64,000 nt of DNA from an uncultured bacterium (GTDB lineage: Bacteria; Planctomycetota; Phycisphaerae; Phycisphaerales; UBA1924). The position numbers were made by a program, and so were the translations under genes. Location: the NCBI GenBank assembly GCA_903834785.1, contig CAILKP010000137.1, positions 1-64,000 of the forward strand, in the 5' to 3' direction. Under the pieces are notes generated by a model. It made no database searches. It was not told the origin of the DNA and saw only the letters and a program-made list of their open reading frames with translations. Below, one piece after another: positions 37,443 to 46,330 of the stretch. Each line of letters starts with the position of its first letter. The first letter of the stretch is position 1.

Positions 37443-38795
37443 TCAGATGAAGATCCCGGCGATCGCGCCGGTCATCCAGCACGCCAGTGCGCCAGCCAGC
37501 ATGGCCCGGGGCGCAAGTGCGGCCAGGTCACTGCGCCGCTCCGGTGCCATCGCCGCCAGGCCGCCGATCTGGATTCCGATGGATGCCACATTGGCAAAGC
37601 CGCAGAGGGCGTAGGTGGTGATCTGTGCCGAGCGCGGGCTCAGCGTCCCGGTCTGAATCGCCTCGGCCAGGCGGGTGTAGGCGACAAACTCGGTGGCGAT
37701 GACCTGTGTGCCCAGCAGCCCGCCCACGCCCACGCTGTCGGTCCATGACACACCCATCGACCAGGCGACGGGCCGCAGGATCAGCCCCAGCAGCGAGTCC
37801 AGCGAGAAGCCGGGCAGGCCCAGGGTGCGTGCCAGGTCCGCCGCCGGGCCCCACTGGCTCAGCGCCGTCAGCGGGTAGTTGATCATCGCCAGCAGCGCGA
37901 CAAACGCCACCAGCATCGCGGCAACGTTGAGCGCCAGCTTCAGGCCGTCGGTGGCACCCGCCGCGGCGGCATCGACGATGTTGGTCGTGGTGCGCTCATC
38001 AGCCAGCAGCGCATTGACGCTTTCGCTCCGCGGCGTCTCCGTCTCGGGCACAAATAGTTTGGCAAACAGCAGTCCCGCCGGTGCCGACATCACGCTGGCG
38101 GTCAGCAGGTGCTTGGCAAACAGCTCCTTGCCCGCTGCCGCCGCGGTCTTGGCCGCATCCGGGGAAAGGGCCTCGCCGCCAGCTGCCGACGCGGTGGCCA
38201 TCATCGTGCCGTAGGCCTCGCCCAGCATGCCGATGTACGCCGCCATCACCGATCCGGCGATGGTGGCAAAGCCGCCGACCATGATCGCGGTGAGCTGCGA
38301 GCGGGTCATGCCCGCGATGTACGGCTTGACAGTCAGCGGGGCTTCCGTCTGGCCGACGAAGATGTTGGCCGAGGCCGACAGCGCCTCGGCGCCGGTGATG
38401 CCCAGCGACTTGCGGAGGACCCAGGCAAACGCCGCCACCACCCGCTGCATCACGCCAAGGTGGTACAGCACCGCCATGAGACTGGAGAAGAACACGATCA
38501 CTGGCAGCACCCGCACGGCGAAGATGAACCCCCACGGCCCCGACGGGTTGCCCACCTTGCCGAACAGGAAGTCCACACCCGCATCGGCAAAGCCGATTAC
38601 GCGGGCGACGATCATGGCCAGAAAGTCAAACACGGCCACGACCGGACCGCTCTTGAGCACCAGAATGGCGATGACAAACTGCAGGGCCAGTGCGCCCAGC
38701 ACCGTGCGCCAGCTGATCGCCCGGCGGTTGCTGGACAGGGCGTAGCCGACGAGCATGAGCAGCGGCAGGGCTGCAAATCCTTGCAGTTGAAGCAT
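37443..38795 (-). CDS. nupC: Concentrative nucleoside transporter (NupC/CNT family)
   Basis: 450 residues, many TM helices. CNT landmarks: GQTEAPLTVKPYIAGMTRSQL (the nucleoside- and Na+-binding loop with GQTEAP), MVGGFATIAGSVMAAYI and FVAYTRLAEAIQTGTLSPRS, then YALCGFANVASIGIQIGGL. The transporters import nucleosides with H+ or Na+ across the inner membrane. ATG 38795 has TACCCT 5 nt upstream and no Shine-Dalgarno site. It lies 46 nt downstream of prfA on the same strand, but probably has its own leaderless promoter. Confidence 0.93.
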   Translation of the reverse strand: MLQLQGFAALPLLMLVGYALSSNRRAISWRTVLGALALQFVIAILVLKSGPVVAVFDFLAMIVARVIGFADAGVDFLFGKVGNPSGPWGFIFAVRVLPVIVFFSSLMAVLYHLGVMQRVVAAFAWVLRKSLGITGAEALSASANIFVGQTEAPLTVKPYIAGMTRSQLTAIMVGGFATIAGSVMAAYIGMLGEAYGTMMATASAAGGEALSPDAAKTAAAAGKELFAKHLLTASVMSAPAGLLFAKLFVPETETPRSESVNALLADERTTTNIVDAAAAGATDGLKLALNVAAMLVAFVALLAMINYPLTALSQWGPAADLARTLGLPGFSLDSLLGLILRPVAWSMGVSWTDSVGVGGLLGTQVIATEFVAYTRLAEAIQTGTLSPRSAQITTYALCGFANVASIGIQIGGLAAMAPERRSDLAALAPRAMLAGALACWMTGAIAGIFI

Positions 38796-38841
38796 CGCCG
38801 AGGGTAAGCGCAGATCGGCGAGGCCGAGCAGGCCCGCCGGG

Positions 38842-39936
38842 TCACTCCTCCAGCAGCCGCCGCTCCATCTCCTGCTCGATCAGGGCCCCGTGCAGGCGGG
38901 AGAAATCGCCTTCCTGCAGGTGCCGCAGCTGGTACTCGTCGGGCAGCCGTTCGTCGGCGACGATACCTTCCTTGAAGCGGTACGTGCGGATCTTCTCGCT
39001 GCGTTCGCCGCCGCCGATCTGGGCGACACGTGCCGCGGCACGCTCGCTGTGGACCTTGCGACGCTCGATCTCGTAGAGCCGGGCCATCAGCAGGCGGCGG
39101 GCCCGCTCGCGGTTCTGCTGCTGGCTCTTGGCCTCCATCATCTTGATGATGATGCCCGAGGGTTTGTGGTGCAACTGAATGGCCGTCTCAACCTTGTTGA
39201 CGTTCTGCCCGCCCGGCCCCTGGGCCCGGGTGGATTGCTCATCAACATCCTTGGCCCAGTCGATCTTGACCTGCACGGCCTCGGGCTCGGCCAGCACGGC
39301 CACGGTGGCGGTGCTGGTGTGGATGCGGCCCTGGGCCTCGGTGGCCGGCACACGCTTGACGGAGTGGACCCCGGCTTCAAAGAGCATGGCCGTCCAGACG
39401 CCGCTGCCCCGCAGGTTCACCGTCGCCGATCGCACGCCCCCGGCGCCGGCCTCACTGCTGACATCGAGCACCTCAAACTGCCAGCCCTTTGCCGCGGCGT
39501 ACTTGCGGTACATATCCAGCAAGTCGGCGGCCCACAGGCAGGCCTCATCACCGCCGGTGCCGGCACGCACTTCCAGCATGATCGAGCCGACCTTGTCATC
39601 ATCACCCTTGACCAGCGACTTGCGGACCGACCGCGTGAGGGCCTCCAGTTCGCTCTCGATGGCCGGCAGCTCCTCCCGGGCCAGTGCGGCCATGTCGGCA
39701 TCGCCTCCCGGCAGCAGGGCTCGACGCATCTCGGCCACATCGGCCCGCAGCGTGCGCACCCGTCGCCAGTCGGCTACGACCGCGTCGAGCTCGGCCTTAC
39801 GGACGGACCGCTCCCGGACGGCCTTGTGGTCCGCCAGAATCGCCCCGTCCTGCAGTTCGGCCGTCAGCCGGGCGTGCTCATCGACCAGGTCGGCCAGCTT
39901 GCGTTCGAGTTTGTCATCACCGACGGGGGAGACCAT
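38842..39936 (-). CDS. prfA: Peptide chain release factor 1
   Basis: 364 residues, family length. The tripeptide that reads UAA/UAG is present as PAT in SVKRVPATEAQGRIHTST (RF2 would have SPF), and the peptidyl-tRNA hydrolysis motif is GGQ in AQGPGGQNVNKVETAIQL. EVRAGTGGDEACLWAADLL is also typical. RF1 triggers release at UAA and UAG. prmC, the methylase that often follows prfA, is not adjacent. ATG 39936 has TACGTT 6 nt upstream and no Shine-Dalgarno site. Confidence 0.96.
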   Translation of the reverse strand: MVSPVGDDKLERKLADLVDEHARLTAELQDGAILADHKAVRERSVRKAELDAVVADWRRVRTLRADVAEMRRALLPGGDADMAALAREELPAIESELEALTRSVRKSLVKGDDDKVGSIMLEVRAGTGGDEACLWAADLLDMYRKYAAAKGWQFEVLDVSSEAGAGGVRSATVNLRGSGVWTAMLFEAGVHSVKRVPATEAQGRIHTSTATVAVLAEPEAVQVKIDWAKDVDEQSTRAQGPGGQNVNKVETAIQLHHKPSGIIIKMMEAKSQQQNRERARRLLMARLYEIERRKVHSERAAARVAQIGGGERSEKIRTYRFKEGIVADERLPDEYQLRHLQEGDFSRLHGALIEQEMERRLLEE

Positions 39937-40158
39937 TAGCCAAACGTAGCCAAAACGGACCCCTCCAGCGGGGGAAATCGCCGCCTGCCGGATCCCAAAG
40001 TACCTTCGACGGACCAGCTACGGTTCGGAGTCCGGTGGCCGTTCGGCCGCGACGGCACAGTTTGCCCAAGGTTGTCAAGCCCGGCTTGTCCAACCCGGTT
40101 TGTTCGCCCCGCTTGAGATCCGGCCGCCCGTCTGCTTCTTCTCTTTGGAGCCCCCGCT

Positions 40159-41175
40159 TTGACCCCAGCTATCGAACTCCGCGGTGTCCGCAAGACCTTC
40201 GGCCCCAAGGTTGCCGTCACGGGGATTGACCTGCGGATCGAGACCGGCTCGGTGGTGGCCTTTTTGGGCCCCAACGGCGCCGGCAAGACCACGACCATCC
40301 GCATGATCATGTCGATCCTGTTCCCCGACTCGGGGCAGATCAGCGTGCTGGGCAAGGCCTCGGCCGTGGAGTCCAAGGACCGCATCGGGTACCTGCCCGA
40401 GGAACGCGGACTCTACCGCAAGATGAAGGTCGGCGCGTTTCTGACCTATATGTGCCGGCTCAAGGGCCTGCCCGAGAGCAGCATCGCCCCGCGCGTGGCC
40501 GAGTGGCTCGACCGCGTCGGCCTCAGCGACTGCTCCAAGAAGAAGTGCGAGGAGCTCAGCAAGGGCATGCAGCAGAAGGTCGGCTTCGTGGCCTCGGTTA
40601 TCCATGAACCAGAGCTGATCATTCTGGATGAACCCTTCTCCGGCCTGGACCCCGTCAACGCCCGGTTGCTGCGCGAACTCATCGATGAGCAGCACCGCAA
40701 GGGCCGGACCATCATCTTCTCGACCCACGTCATGGCCCATGCTGAGGCGTTGTGCGACCACGTGGTCATGATCAACCGCGGCGACAAGGTGCTCGATGAG
40801 CCCATGCGGATCATCCGCAGCAACTTTGACCCGCGCACGGTGCTGCTCGAGCCGGTGACCTCCGGCGACCCGGCCCGGCAGGCGGCCGAGCACGCCCAGC
40901 AGGGTGCCGCCATCCGCGAAGTGCCCGGCGTGCTGGAGGTTCAGCCGCCCAAGCTCGGCCAGCCCGCGTTCTCCATCTCGCTGGCCGACAACGCCGATCC
41001 GCAGGAGGCCATCCGCCGCCTGGTGTTCGCCCTGCCGGTCCGCCGCGTCGAACTCAAGCGGGTGCGGCTGGAAGATGTCTTCGTTCGCCTCGTCGGCCAG
41101 ACCGGCGGCACCGGTGAGGAAGGCAGCCCTGGTGAACTCGCCGCGGCCGGCAGCGGCCCGCTTGAGGGTGAGTAA
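40159..41175 (+). CDS. ABC-2 type transporter ATP-binding protein (NatA-like)
   Basis: 338 residues. The start is TTG 40159 with GGAG 8 nt upstream; no ATG precedes the conserved strand IELRGVRKTFG. Walker A GPNGAGKTTTIRM, signature LSKGMQQKVGF, Walker B LIILDEPFSGLDP and the H-loop STHVMAHAE are all present. It has the C-terminal extension usual in NatA-type exporters (~215-310) and ends in a Gly/Glu tail. It energises export by the permease encoded 123 nt downstream. The NatA-type substrate is often Na+ or a drug and is not determinable here. Confidence 0.92.
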   Translation: MTPAIELRGVRKTFGPKVAVTGIDLRIETGSVVAFLGPNGAGKTTTIRMIMSILFPDSGQISVLGKASAVESKDRIGYLPEERGLYRKMKVGAFLTYMCRLKGLPESSIAPRVAEWLDRVGLSDCSKKKCEELSKGMQQKVGFVASVIHEPELIILDEPFSGLDPVNARLLRELIDEQHRKGRTIIFSTHVMAHAEALCDHVVMINRGDKVLDEPMRIIRSNFDPRTVLLEPVTSGDPARQAAEHAQQGAAIREVPGVLEVQPPKLGQPAFSISLADNADPQEAIRRLVFALPVRRVELKRVRLEDVFVRLVGQTGGTGEEGSPGELAAAGSGPLEGE

Positions 41176-41298
41176 CCCGTCGAAGGTCTTTCCTGCCTTC
41201 TGGTCCTGACTTTCTGCTTCTCTTTCCTCTGTCCTCTTTGCGTTTCGCCCTCCCCCTCGCGTCTCGCGACTCGCAACCTGCCCTTTACTCTCCCTCTC

Positions 41299-42729
41299 AT
41301 GCTCCGCACACTCCACGTCGCCGTTCGCGAGTACTTCACCACCGTGCTCACCAAGAGCTTTATCTTCGGCGTGATTTTCATGCCGCTGATCATCCTTGCG
41401 GTGGCCTTCGGCGCCAAGGCGATCATGGGCTCCGGCCCGCAACTGTCGGGCACAGTGCTGCTGATCGATCGCACGCCCAACCAGGTCGTCGCGCCGCTGA
41501 TCGAGGCGAAGTTCTCACCTGAAGCGCAGAACGCCGAGGCCCAGGCCCGCATGAAGGCCGTCAAGCAGATGGCCAAGGACAAGGCCAAGGAGATGAACCT
41601 TCCGCCGGACGTGACCGACGCGATGGACAACCCCATGGCCGACATGGCCATGCAGCAGGCGATCGCCGGCCCGCGCATCACCGTCCGCCGGCTGGCCGCC
41701 GATGCGGATCTGGAGGCCGAGAAGGCCAAACTCCGGCCGTCAGCCCAGAAGGAGGAGACCGATGCGGCTGACAAGCCCATCGCGGTGATGGTCATCCCCG
41801 CGGCGGCGGTGGCCCCGGATGCCGCTGGTGAGTTCAGCAGCTTTGAGATGTTCACCATCCCAAAGCTGGACTTCCAGATCCAGTCCCGCATGAACTCCGT
41901 CGCCGGTCAGAGCGTGGTCGATGCGCGGCTCGCCACCAGCGACCTGAAGGATCAGGCCGATCGCATCCGCAAGCTGCTGAGCCAGCCGCGGGCGGAGGTC
42001 AAATCCGTTACGGAGACAGGAGACCAGACTTCCGTCGGCGATCTGAGCATCTTCATGCCCATCGCCTTCATGATGCTCCTGTGGATCTCGACGTTCACGG
42101 GCGGGAACTACCTTCTGACGAGCACGATTGAGGAGAAGTCCAGCCGCGTCATGGAGGTGCTGCTCTCAGCGATCAGCCCGACCCAGCTGATGACCGGCAA
42201 GATCCTGGGCCAGATGGGTGTCGGCCTGACGTTGCTGACGGTCTACGCCGGGCTGGGCACGAGTTCGCTGGCCATCTTCAAGATGCTGCATCTGCTGGAC
42301 TGGTCCAATCTGGTCCTGCTGGTAGTGTTCTTCCTCATCGCATTCTTCCTCATCGCCGCGATGATGGCCGCTATCGGCTCGGCGGTATCTGACATGAAGG
42401 AGGCCCAGGCCCTCATGACGCCGGTCATGCTCGTGCTGTTGGTGCCGATGATGCTCTGGCTGCCGATCTCGCGCAACCCCAACGGCATGTTCGCGACGAT
42501 CTGCTCGTTCGTGCCGCCGGTCAGCCCGTTTGTGATGGTCCTGCGGATTCCCGCGGCCGCCGGCAGCGTGCCGGTGCCGGCCTGGCAGATCGCCCTGTCC
42601 ATCGCCATCGGTATCGTGAGCGTCGCCGTAGCGATCTGGGCCGCCGCCAAGATCTTCCGTGTCGGTGTGCTGATGTACGGCAAGCCGCCGAACTTCACCA
42701 CGCTGATCAAGTGGATCCGGATGGCCTGA
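41299..42729 (+). CDS. ABC-2 type transporter permease (NatB-like)
   Basis: 476 residues. TM1 near the N-terminus (FIFGVIFMPLIILAVAFGAK) is followed by a large external domain (~45-240), then five TM helices from ~250: FMPIAFMMLLWISTFTGGNY, the EEKSSRVMEVLLSAISPTQL coupling helix typical of NatB/YhaP permeases, and MTGKILGQMGVGLTLL. It partners the upstream ATPase. ATG 41299 has TACTCT 7 nt upstream and no Shine-Dalgarno site, so it may be transcribed both from the ATPase promoter and from its own leaderless start. Confidence 0.9.
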   Translation: MLRTLHVAVREYFTTVLTKSFIFGVIFMPLIILAVAFGAKAIMGSGPQLSGTVLLIDRTPNQVVAPLIEAKFSPEAQNAEAQARMKAVKQMAKDKAKEMNLPPDVTDAMDNPMADMAMQQAIAGPRITVRRLAADADLEAEKAKLRPSAQKEETDAADKPIAVMVIPAAAVAPDAAGEFSSFEMFTIPKLDFQIQSRMNSVAGQSVVDARLATSDLKDQADRIRKLLSQPRAEVKSVTETGDQTSVGDLSIFMPIAFMMLLWISTFTGGNYLLTSTIEEKSSRVMEVLLSAISPTQLMTGKILGQMGVGLTLLTVYAGLGTSSLAIFKMLHLLDWSNLVLLVVFFLIAFFLIAAMMAAIGSAVSDMKEAQALMTPVMLVLLVPMMLWLPISRNPNGMFATICSFVPPVSPFVMVLRIPAAAGSVPVPAWQIALSIAIGIVSVAVAIWAAAKIFRVGVLMYGKPPNFTTLIKWIRMA

Positions 42730-42786
42730 GCCCGGTTGCACTCGCCGCGGCTTGGATGCTCGGGTGATTTCGCGAATCTTCTTCCC

Positions 42787-42816
42787 ACCCCCGGCCCCCC
42801 GGACCGGGGGTCTTTC
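42787..42816 (+). terminator. Terminator after the ABC permease
   Basis: 8-bp stem ACCCCCGG (42787-42794) with CCGGGGGT (42804-42811), 9-nt loop, then CTTTC; moderate T content. Confidence 0.6.
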
Positions 42817-42841
42817 ATGCACGAGGGAACACTCGCCCGGC

Positions 42842-42870
42842 TTGGTCGCCGCTTCGCGTGCGGCTATCCT
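42842..42870 (+). promoter_or_regulatory. Promoter of the 3-hydroxyacyl-CoA dehydrogenase gene
   Basis: TTGGTC (42842-42847), exactly 17 nt, then TATCCT (42865-42870). TATCCT is the same -10 variant seen at nuoA and the 81-aa gene, but here it leaves a ~28-nt leader with an AGGAG site before ATG 42906. Confidence 0.6.
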
Positions 42871-42905
42871 CGCGTTCCTTCCGGCTTTTTCAGGAGCAAA
42901 TCAGC

Positions 42906-43775
42906 ATGTCCCACGGTGTCAAGACGCTCGGTGTTCTCGGTGCAGGTCAGATGGGCGGCGGTATCGCCCAGGTCGCGGCAGTCGCCGGCATCACCGTCAA
43001 GGTGTTCGATTCCTTCCCCGGCGCCATCGATAAGTGCAAGGGCGTGCACAAGAAGAGCCTCTCCAAGCTGGCCGAAAAGGCTGTGATCACCCAGGAAGTC
43101 GCCGATGCCGCCATCGGCCGGATCTCCTTTGTTGACAAGCTGGAGAATCTGACCGGCTGCGACTGGATCGTCGAGGCCGTTGTCGAGGATGTGAAGGTCA
43201 AGAAGGACCTGTTCAGCCGCCTGGCGGCCATGTACCCCGATGAGAACGTGGTCCTGGCCAGCAACACCAGCAGCATCAGCATCACCGACATCGCCACGGC
43301 CTGCGGCAAGTCCGCCTCGCGCGTCGTCGGCATGCACTTTTTCAATCCCGTGCCGCTGATGAAGCTTGTCGAGGTCATCCCCGGCCTGCAGACCAGCCCG
43401 GCCGCGGTGGAACGGACCATCGCCCTGGCCACCGCCTGCGGCAAGACCCCGCTCAAGGCCAACGACCGCGCCGGCTTCATCTCCAACCGCGTGCTCATGC
43501 CCATGATCAACGAGGCCTTCTACGCGTGGATGGAGGGCGTCGCCGAGCCGCAGGCCATCGACGGCATCATGAAGCTCGGCTGCAACTTCCCCATGGGCCC
43601 GCTGACGCTGGCTGACTTCATCGGCCTGGACACCTGCGTGAACATCATGGATGTGCTCGCCGAGGGCCTGAACAACGGCCGCTACCGGGCCTGCCCGCTG
43701 CTCAAGCAGCTCGTCGTCGCCGGTCGCATGGGCGTCAAAAGCGGCCGCGGCGTGTACGAGTACCCGGCCAAGTAA
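42906..43775 (+). CDS. 3-hydroxybutyryl-CoA dehydrogenase
   Basis: 289 residues, the usual monofunctional length. Rossmann start LGVLGAGQMGGGIAQVAA; DWIVEAVVEDVKVKKDLF; ASNTSSISITDIA with the substrate-binding Ser; VVGMHFFNPVPLMKLVEVI containing the catalytic His; then NDRAGFISNRVLMPMINEAF. It oxidises or reduces 3-hydroxybutyryl-CoA/acetoacetyl-CoA with NAD(P), in fatty-acid oxidation or butyrate-type pathways (paaH/hbd/fadB2 group). No thiolase, crotonase or acyl-CoA dehydrogenase is adjacent. An AGGAG site lies ~10 nt upstream. Confidence 0.94.
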   Translation: MSHGVKTLGVLGAGQMGGGIAQVAAVAGITVKVFDSFPGAIDKCKGVHKKSLSKLAEKAVITQEVADAAIGRISFVDKLENLTGCDWIVEAVVEDVKVKKDLFSRLAAMYPDENVVLASNTSSISITDIATACGKSASRVVGMHFFNPVPLMKLVEVIPGLQTSPAAVERTIALATACGKTPLKANDRAGFISNRVLMPMINEAFYAWMEGVAEPQAIDGIMKLGCNFPMGPLTLADFIGLDTCVNIMDVLAEGLNNGRYRACPLLKQLVVAGRMGVKSGRGVYEYPAK

Positions 43776-43831
43776 GGGCACGGGCCTCGCCCGCTGCTGG
43801 CAGCCGACGCGAGATCGATAAGTTCCTCAAG

Positions 43832-43862
43832 CAACAGGCACCCCTCCGCGGGGTGCCTGTTG
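43832..43862. terminator. Strong hairpin between convergent dehydrogenase and metal ATPase genes
   Basis: Perfect 13-bp stem (43832-43844 with 43850-43862), 5-nt loop, no T-tract on the plus strand. Located between convergent stops; likely stops transcription from both sides or protects 3' ends. Confidence 0.6.
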
Positions 43863-43917
43863 TGCAATGGACTTTGATTGAACCTGCGGCCTCTTTGCCG
43901 CAATCAAGTTGCCGCGA

Positions 43918-45972
43918 TCACGCCGGCTGCGGCTGCTGGCCGAAGCTCAGGCTCGCCTGACGCTTGGCCGGTGCCGCCGCGTCTGCCTGCTCTTCCTCGG
44001 TCTGGTACTGCTCGCCGAAGCGGAACAGCCGGAAGCTGTTGAGGATCACCAGCACGTCAGCAACGAAGTGGAAGATGAGGGCCGAGAGAATCTCAAGCTG
44101 CCCGGTGGCGGCCAGCGCCAGGCCCACGATGGCCACAACCACCGAGATAGCGATGTTCTGGCCGATGATCACGCGGTTGCGACGCGAGAGCTCGATCATG
44201 AACGGGATGCGCGACAGGTCGTCGTTCATCAGGGCCACACCGGCGGAGTTGGTGGCAATATCGCTGCCGCCCAGACCCATGGCCACGCCCACTTCGGCCG
44301 AGGCAAGCGAGGGACCGTCGTTGATGCCGTCGCCGACCATCAGCACGCGGCGGCCGGCCTTGGTCAAGGCCTTGATCTGCTCGTGCTTTTCTTCCGGCAG
44401 GCACTCGGCCTCGACGGAGTCCACACCCACGGTGCGCCCGACACGCTCGGCCACCGAGAGCCGGTCGCCGGTGAAGATGCTGGTCTTGCGGACGCCCAGC
44501 TCACGCAAACGCTCCACCACCGCCTTGGTGTTGGAGCGAATCTTGTCTTCCAGGCCCACAGCGCCCAGGTAGCGGCCGTCGCGCACGACGTGCACACCGG
44601 TCATGCCCTCGATGCGGCCGCTGACAGCCTCGATCTCGTCTTTGATCTGGGGGAATAGCTCGACAAGCCAGGTCGGGCGGCCGACATGGATGGTGCCCAT
44701 CGTGGTCGTGGCCTTGACGCCGCGGCCGTGGACTTCCTCGAAGGTGTTCGAGCCGTCGAGAGTGATGCGGGCCGAGCGGGCCGTATTCACAATGCTCTTG
44801 GCCAGCGGGTGGTTGCTCTGCTGCTCACCATTGGCGGCCGCGGCCAGAAGCTCGGCACCCTCAACGCCGGTCGCCGGTGAGAGGCGCGAGACGACGAACT
44901 TGCCGGTGGTGATCGTGCCGGTCTTGTCCATCACCACGGTGTCAATGTCCGCCGCGGCTTCCAGGTAACGGGTTTCCTTGATCAGGATGCCCAGACGTGC
45001 GGCAGCGGCAAAGGCCGCGACCATGGCCGTGGGGCTCGACAGCAGCAGGGCCGCCGGGCAGGTGACAACCAGCACCGTGATGGCGCGGTTGACGTCGTTG
45101 GTCAGGAACCACACGACAAACGAGAGCGACAGCACCACCGGCACGTAGAACCGGCTGACCTGCTCGATGAGCAGCTGGCGCGGGGTCTTGGTCTTCTCCG
45201 CCTCACGGATGAGCTCGGACACCTTGCCGATGGTCGTATCGCCACCGACCTTGGTGCAGCGCAGATCGATCGAGCCCGACAGGTTCGTGGTACCGGCGTA
45301 CACCGGTTCGCCCGGCTGCACTTCGTGCGGGGCGGCTTCACCGGTCAGTGAGGCCTGATCCACCGTCGAGCGGCCCGCGATGACCACGCCGTCGACCGGC
45401 AGGTTCTCGCCGGGGCGGACGCGGACGATGTCGCCGACCTGGACTTCGGTGGCCTTGAGATCGATCTCAGCACCGTCGCGCACAATGCGGGCGACGTTGG
45501 GGGTCAGTCGGATCAGCTGCTCAATCACGCGCTGGGCGGAGAACGCCGTGCGACGCAGGATCTGGTCCACGACCAGCAGGATGAGGGCCAGCCAGCCGGC
45601 GGTATCGAAGTTGCCCATCGCCATGGCGGCGATGATGGCCAGCGAGGCGAGGGATGAACTGGAGGCATACCCCGCACGCAGTTCCTTGATGCTGGCCAGG
45701 AAGAGCGGGATGGCCAGCATGATCGAGGCGATGACCGCCGGGATGATCGCCACCTCGGTGTTGATCTGGTCGCCCATCAGCCGCCGGCCCACGAACGAGG
45801 CGATCAACAGCACGCCGCCGAGCAGGTAGATCAGCAGGTACTTTTCGGTCTGCATCTCGTGGTGGGTGCAGCAGCCGTCATGATCGTGCTTGTGGTCGTG
45901 CTTGTGATCGTGATCATGCGTGTGCTTGTGATCGTGACCCGAAGCGGATGCGTTGGTGGGGGGTGTGGACAT
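43918..45972 (-). CDS. Heavy-metal translocating P1B-type ATPase with His-rich N-terminus
   Basis: 684 residues. The N-terminus has no CxxC metal domain but a dense His/Asp/Lys tract (~12-32) followed by GCCTHHEM. Core motifs: SLTGEAAPHEV (actuator TGE), MDKTGTITTG with phosphorylated Asp349, the P1B HP locus SNHPLAKSI, MVGDGINDGPSLASA. The membrane metal motif reads VVTCPAALLLSSP: Cys305-Pro-Ala, where Cu and Zn pumps usually have CPC. FHFVADVLVILNSFRL in the last TM pair retains an Asp seen in Zn/Cd pumps. It exports a soft or divalent metal; the exact ion is unsure, Zn-type favoured. No Shine-Dalgarno site at ATG 45972; no metalloregulator adjacent. Confidence 0.9.
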   Translation of the reverse strand: MSTPPTNASASGHDHKHTHDHDHKHDHKHDHDGCCTHHEMQTEKYLLIYLLGGVLLIASFVGRRLMGDQINTEVAIIPAVIASIMLAIPLFLASIKELRAGYASSSSLASLAIIAAMAMGNFDTAGWLALILLVVDQILRRTAFSAQRVIEQLIRLTPNVARIVRDGAEIDLKATEVQVGDIVRVRPGENLPVDGVVIAGRSTVDQASLTGEAAPHEVQPGEPVYAGTTNLSGSIDLRCTKVGGDTTIGKVSELIREAEKTKTPRQLLIEQVSRFYVPVVLSLSFVVWFLTNDVNRAITVLVVTCPAALLLSSPTAMVAAFAAAARLGILIKETRYLEAAADIDTVVMDKTGTITTGKFVVSRLSPATGVEGAELLAAAANGEQQSNHPLAKSIVNTARSARITLDGSNTFEEVHGRGVKATTTMGTIHVGRPTWLVELFPQIKDEIEAVSGRIEGMTGVHVVRDGRYLGAVGLEDKIRSNTKAVVERLRELGVRKTSIFTGDRLSVAERVGRTVGVDSVEAECLPEEKHEQIKALTKAGRRVLMVGDGINDGPSLASAEVGVAMGLGGSDIATNSAGVALMNDDLSRIPFMIELSRRNRVIIGQNIAISVVVAIVGLALAATGQLEILSALIFHFVADVLVILNSFRLFRFGEQYQTEEEQADAAAPAKRQASLSFGQQPQPA

Positions 45973-46330
45973 GGGCAGTCGGTGACGGTTTGACGCGCCG
46001 CAAGGCGCAGGGGGAGGAGAGCAGCGGGGGCCAGACGGTGCCGGGGGGGCCGACCAGAACGGTCAGTGCAGCCGGAGGGGGGAGGCGGGGACGCGGGGCG
46101 GGGGCAGACGAGGGACTTCGAACCAGAACAAATCCGGGCCGATGGTAGAGCCCGGGACGTCTTCGGTACGCCTTGGGGGGCCGGGGGGTTCTTTGCCAAG
46201 GGTGGAAGGGCGCCAGACCGGCGGAACCGCCAAGCTGCGGCCGGCCGCCGGTGCTGGTCTCGTCGAGTCAGAACGCGGTCAGTTGGTGCCAATCGAGCTT
46301 GTAGTCCAATAATAAAGCCAATTAGACACT
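45973..46330. other. G-tract-rich region upstream of the metal ATPase
   Basis: 358 nt between recQ and the ATPase start. Positions 46010-46104 hold many runs of four to seven G on the plus strand, the template strand for the ATPase leader, which would make its mRNA C-rich. The AT-rich 14-mer copy 2 (46303-46316) is the only promoter-like patch. No metal-responsive palindrome was recognised. Confidence 0.5.
46303..46316. repeat. AT-rich 14-mer, copy 2 (AGTCCAATAATAAA)
   Basis: Exact match to 21305-21318. It lies 14 nt beyond the recQ stop and 331 nt upstream of the ATPase start. Confidence 0.6.

Noticed and set aside
45885-45945. Tandem short repeat resembling a CRISPR or minisatellite
   Set aside because: It is the run of His/Asp/Lys codons of the metal ATPase N-terminus, without spacers.
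46095-46150. Possible tRNA T-arm (GGTTCGAAG on the minus strand)
   Set aside because: The flanking bases do not form a 5-bp T stem and no acceptor, D or anticodon arms can be drawn.
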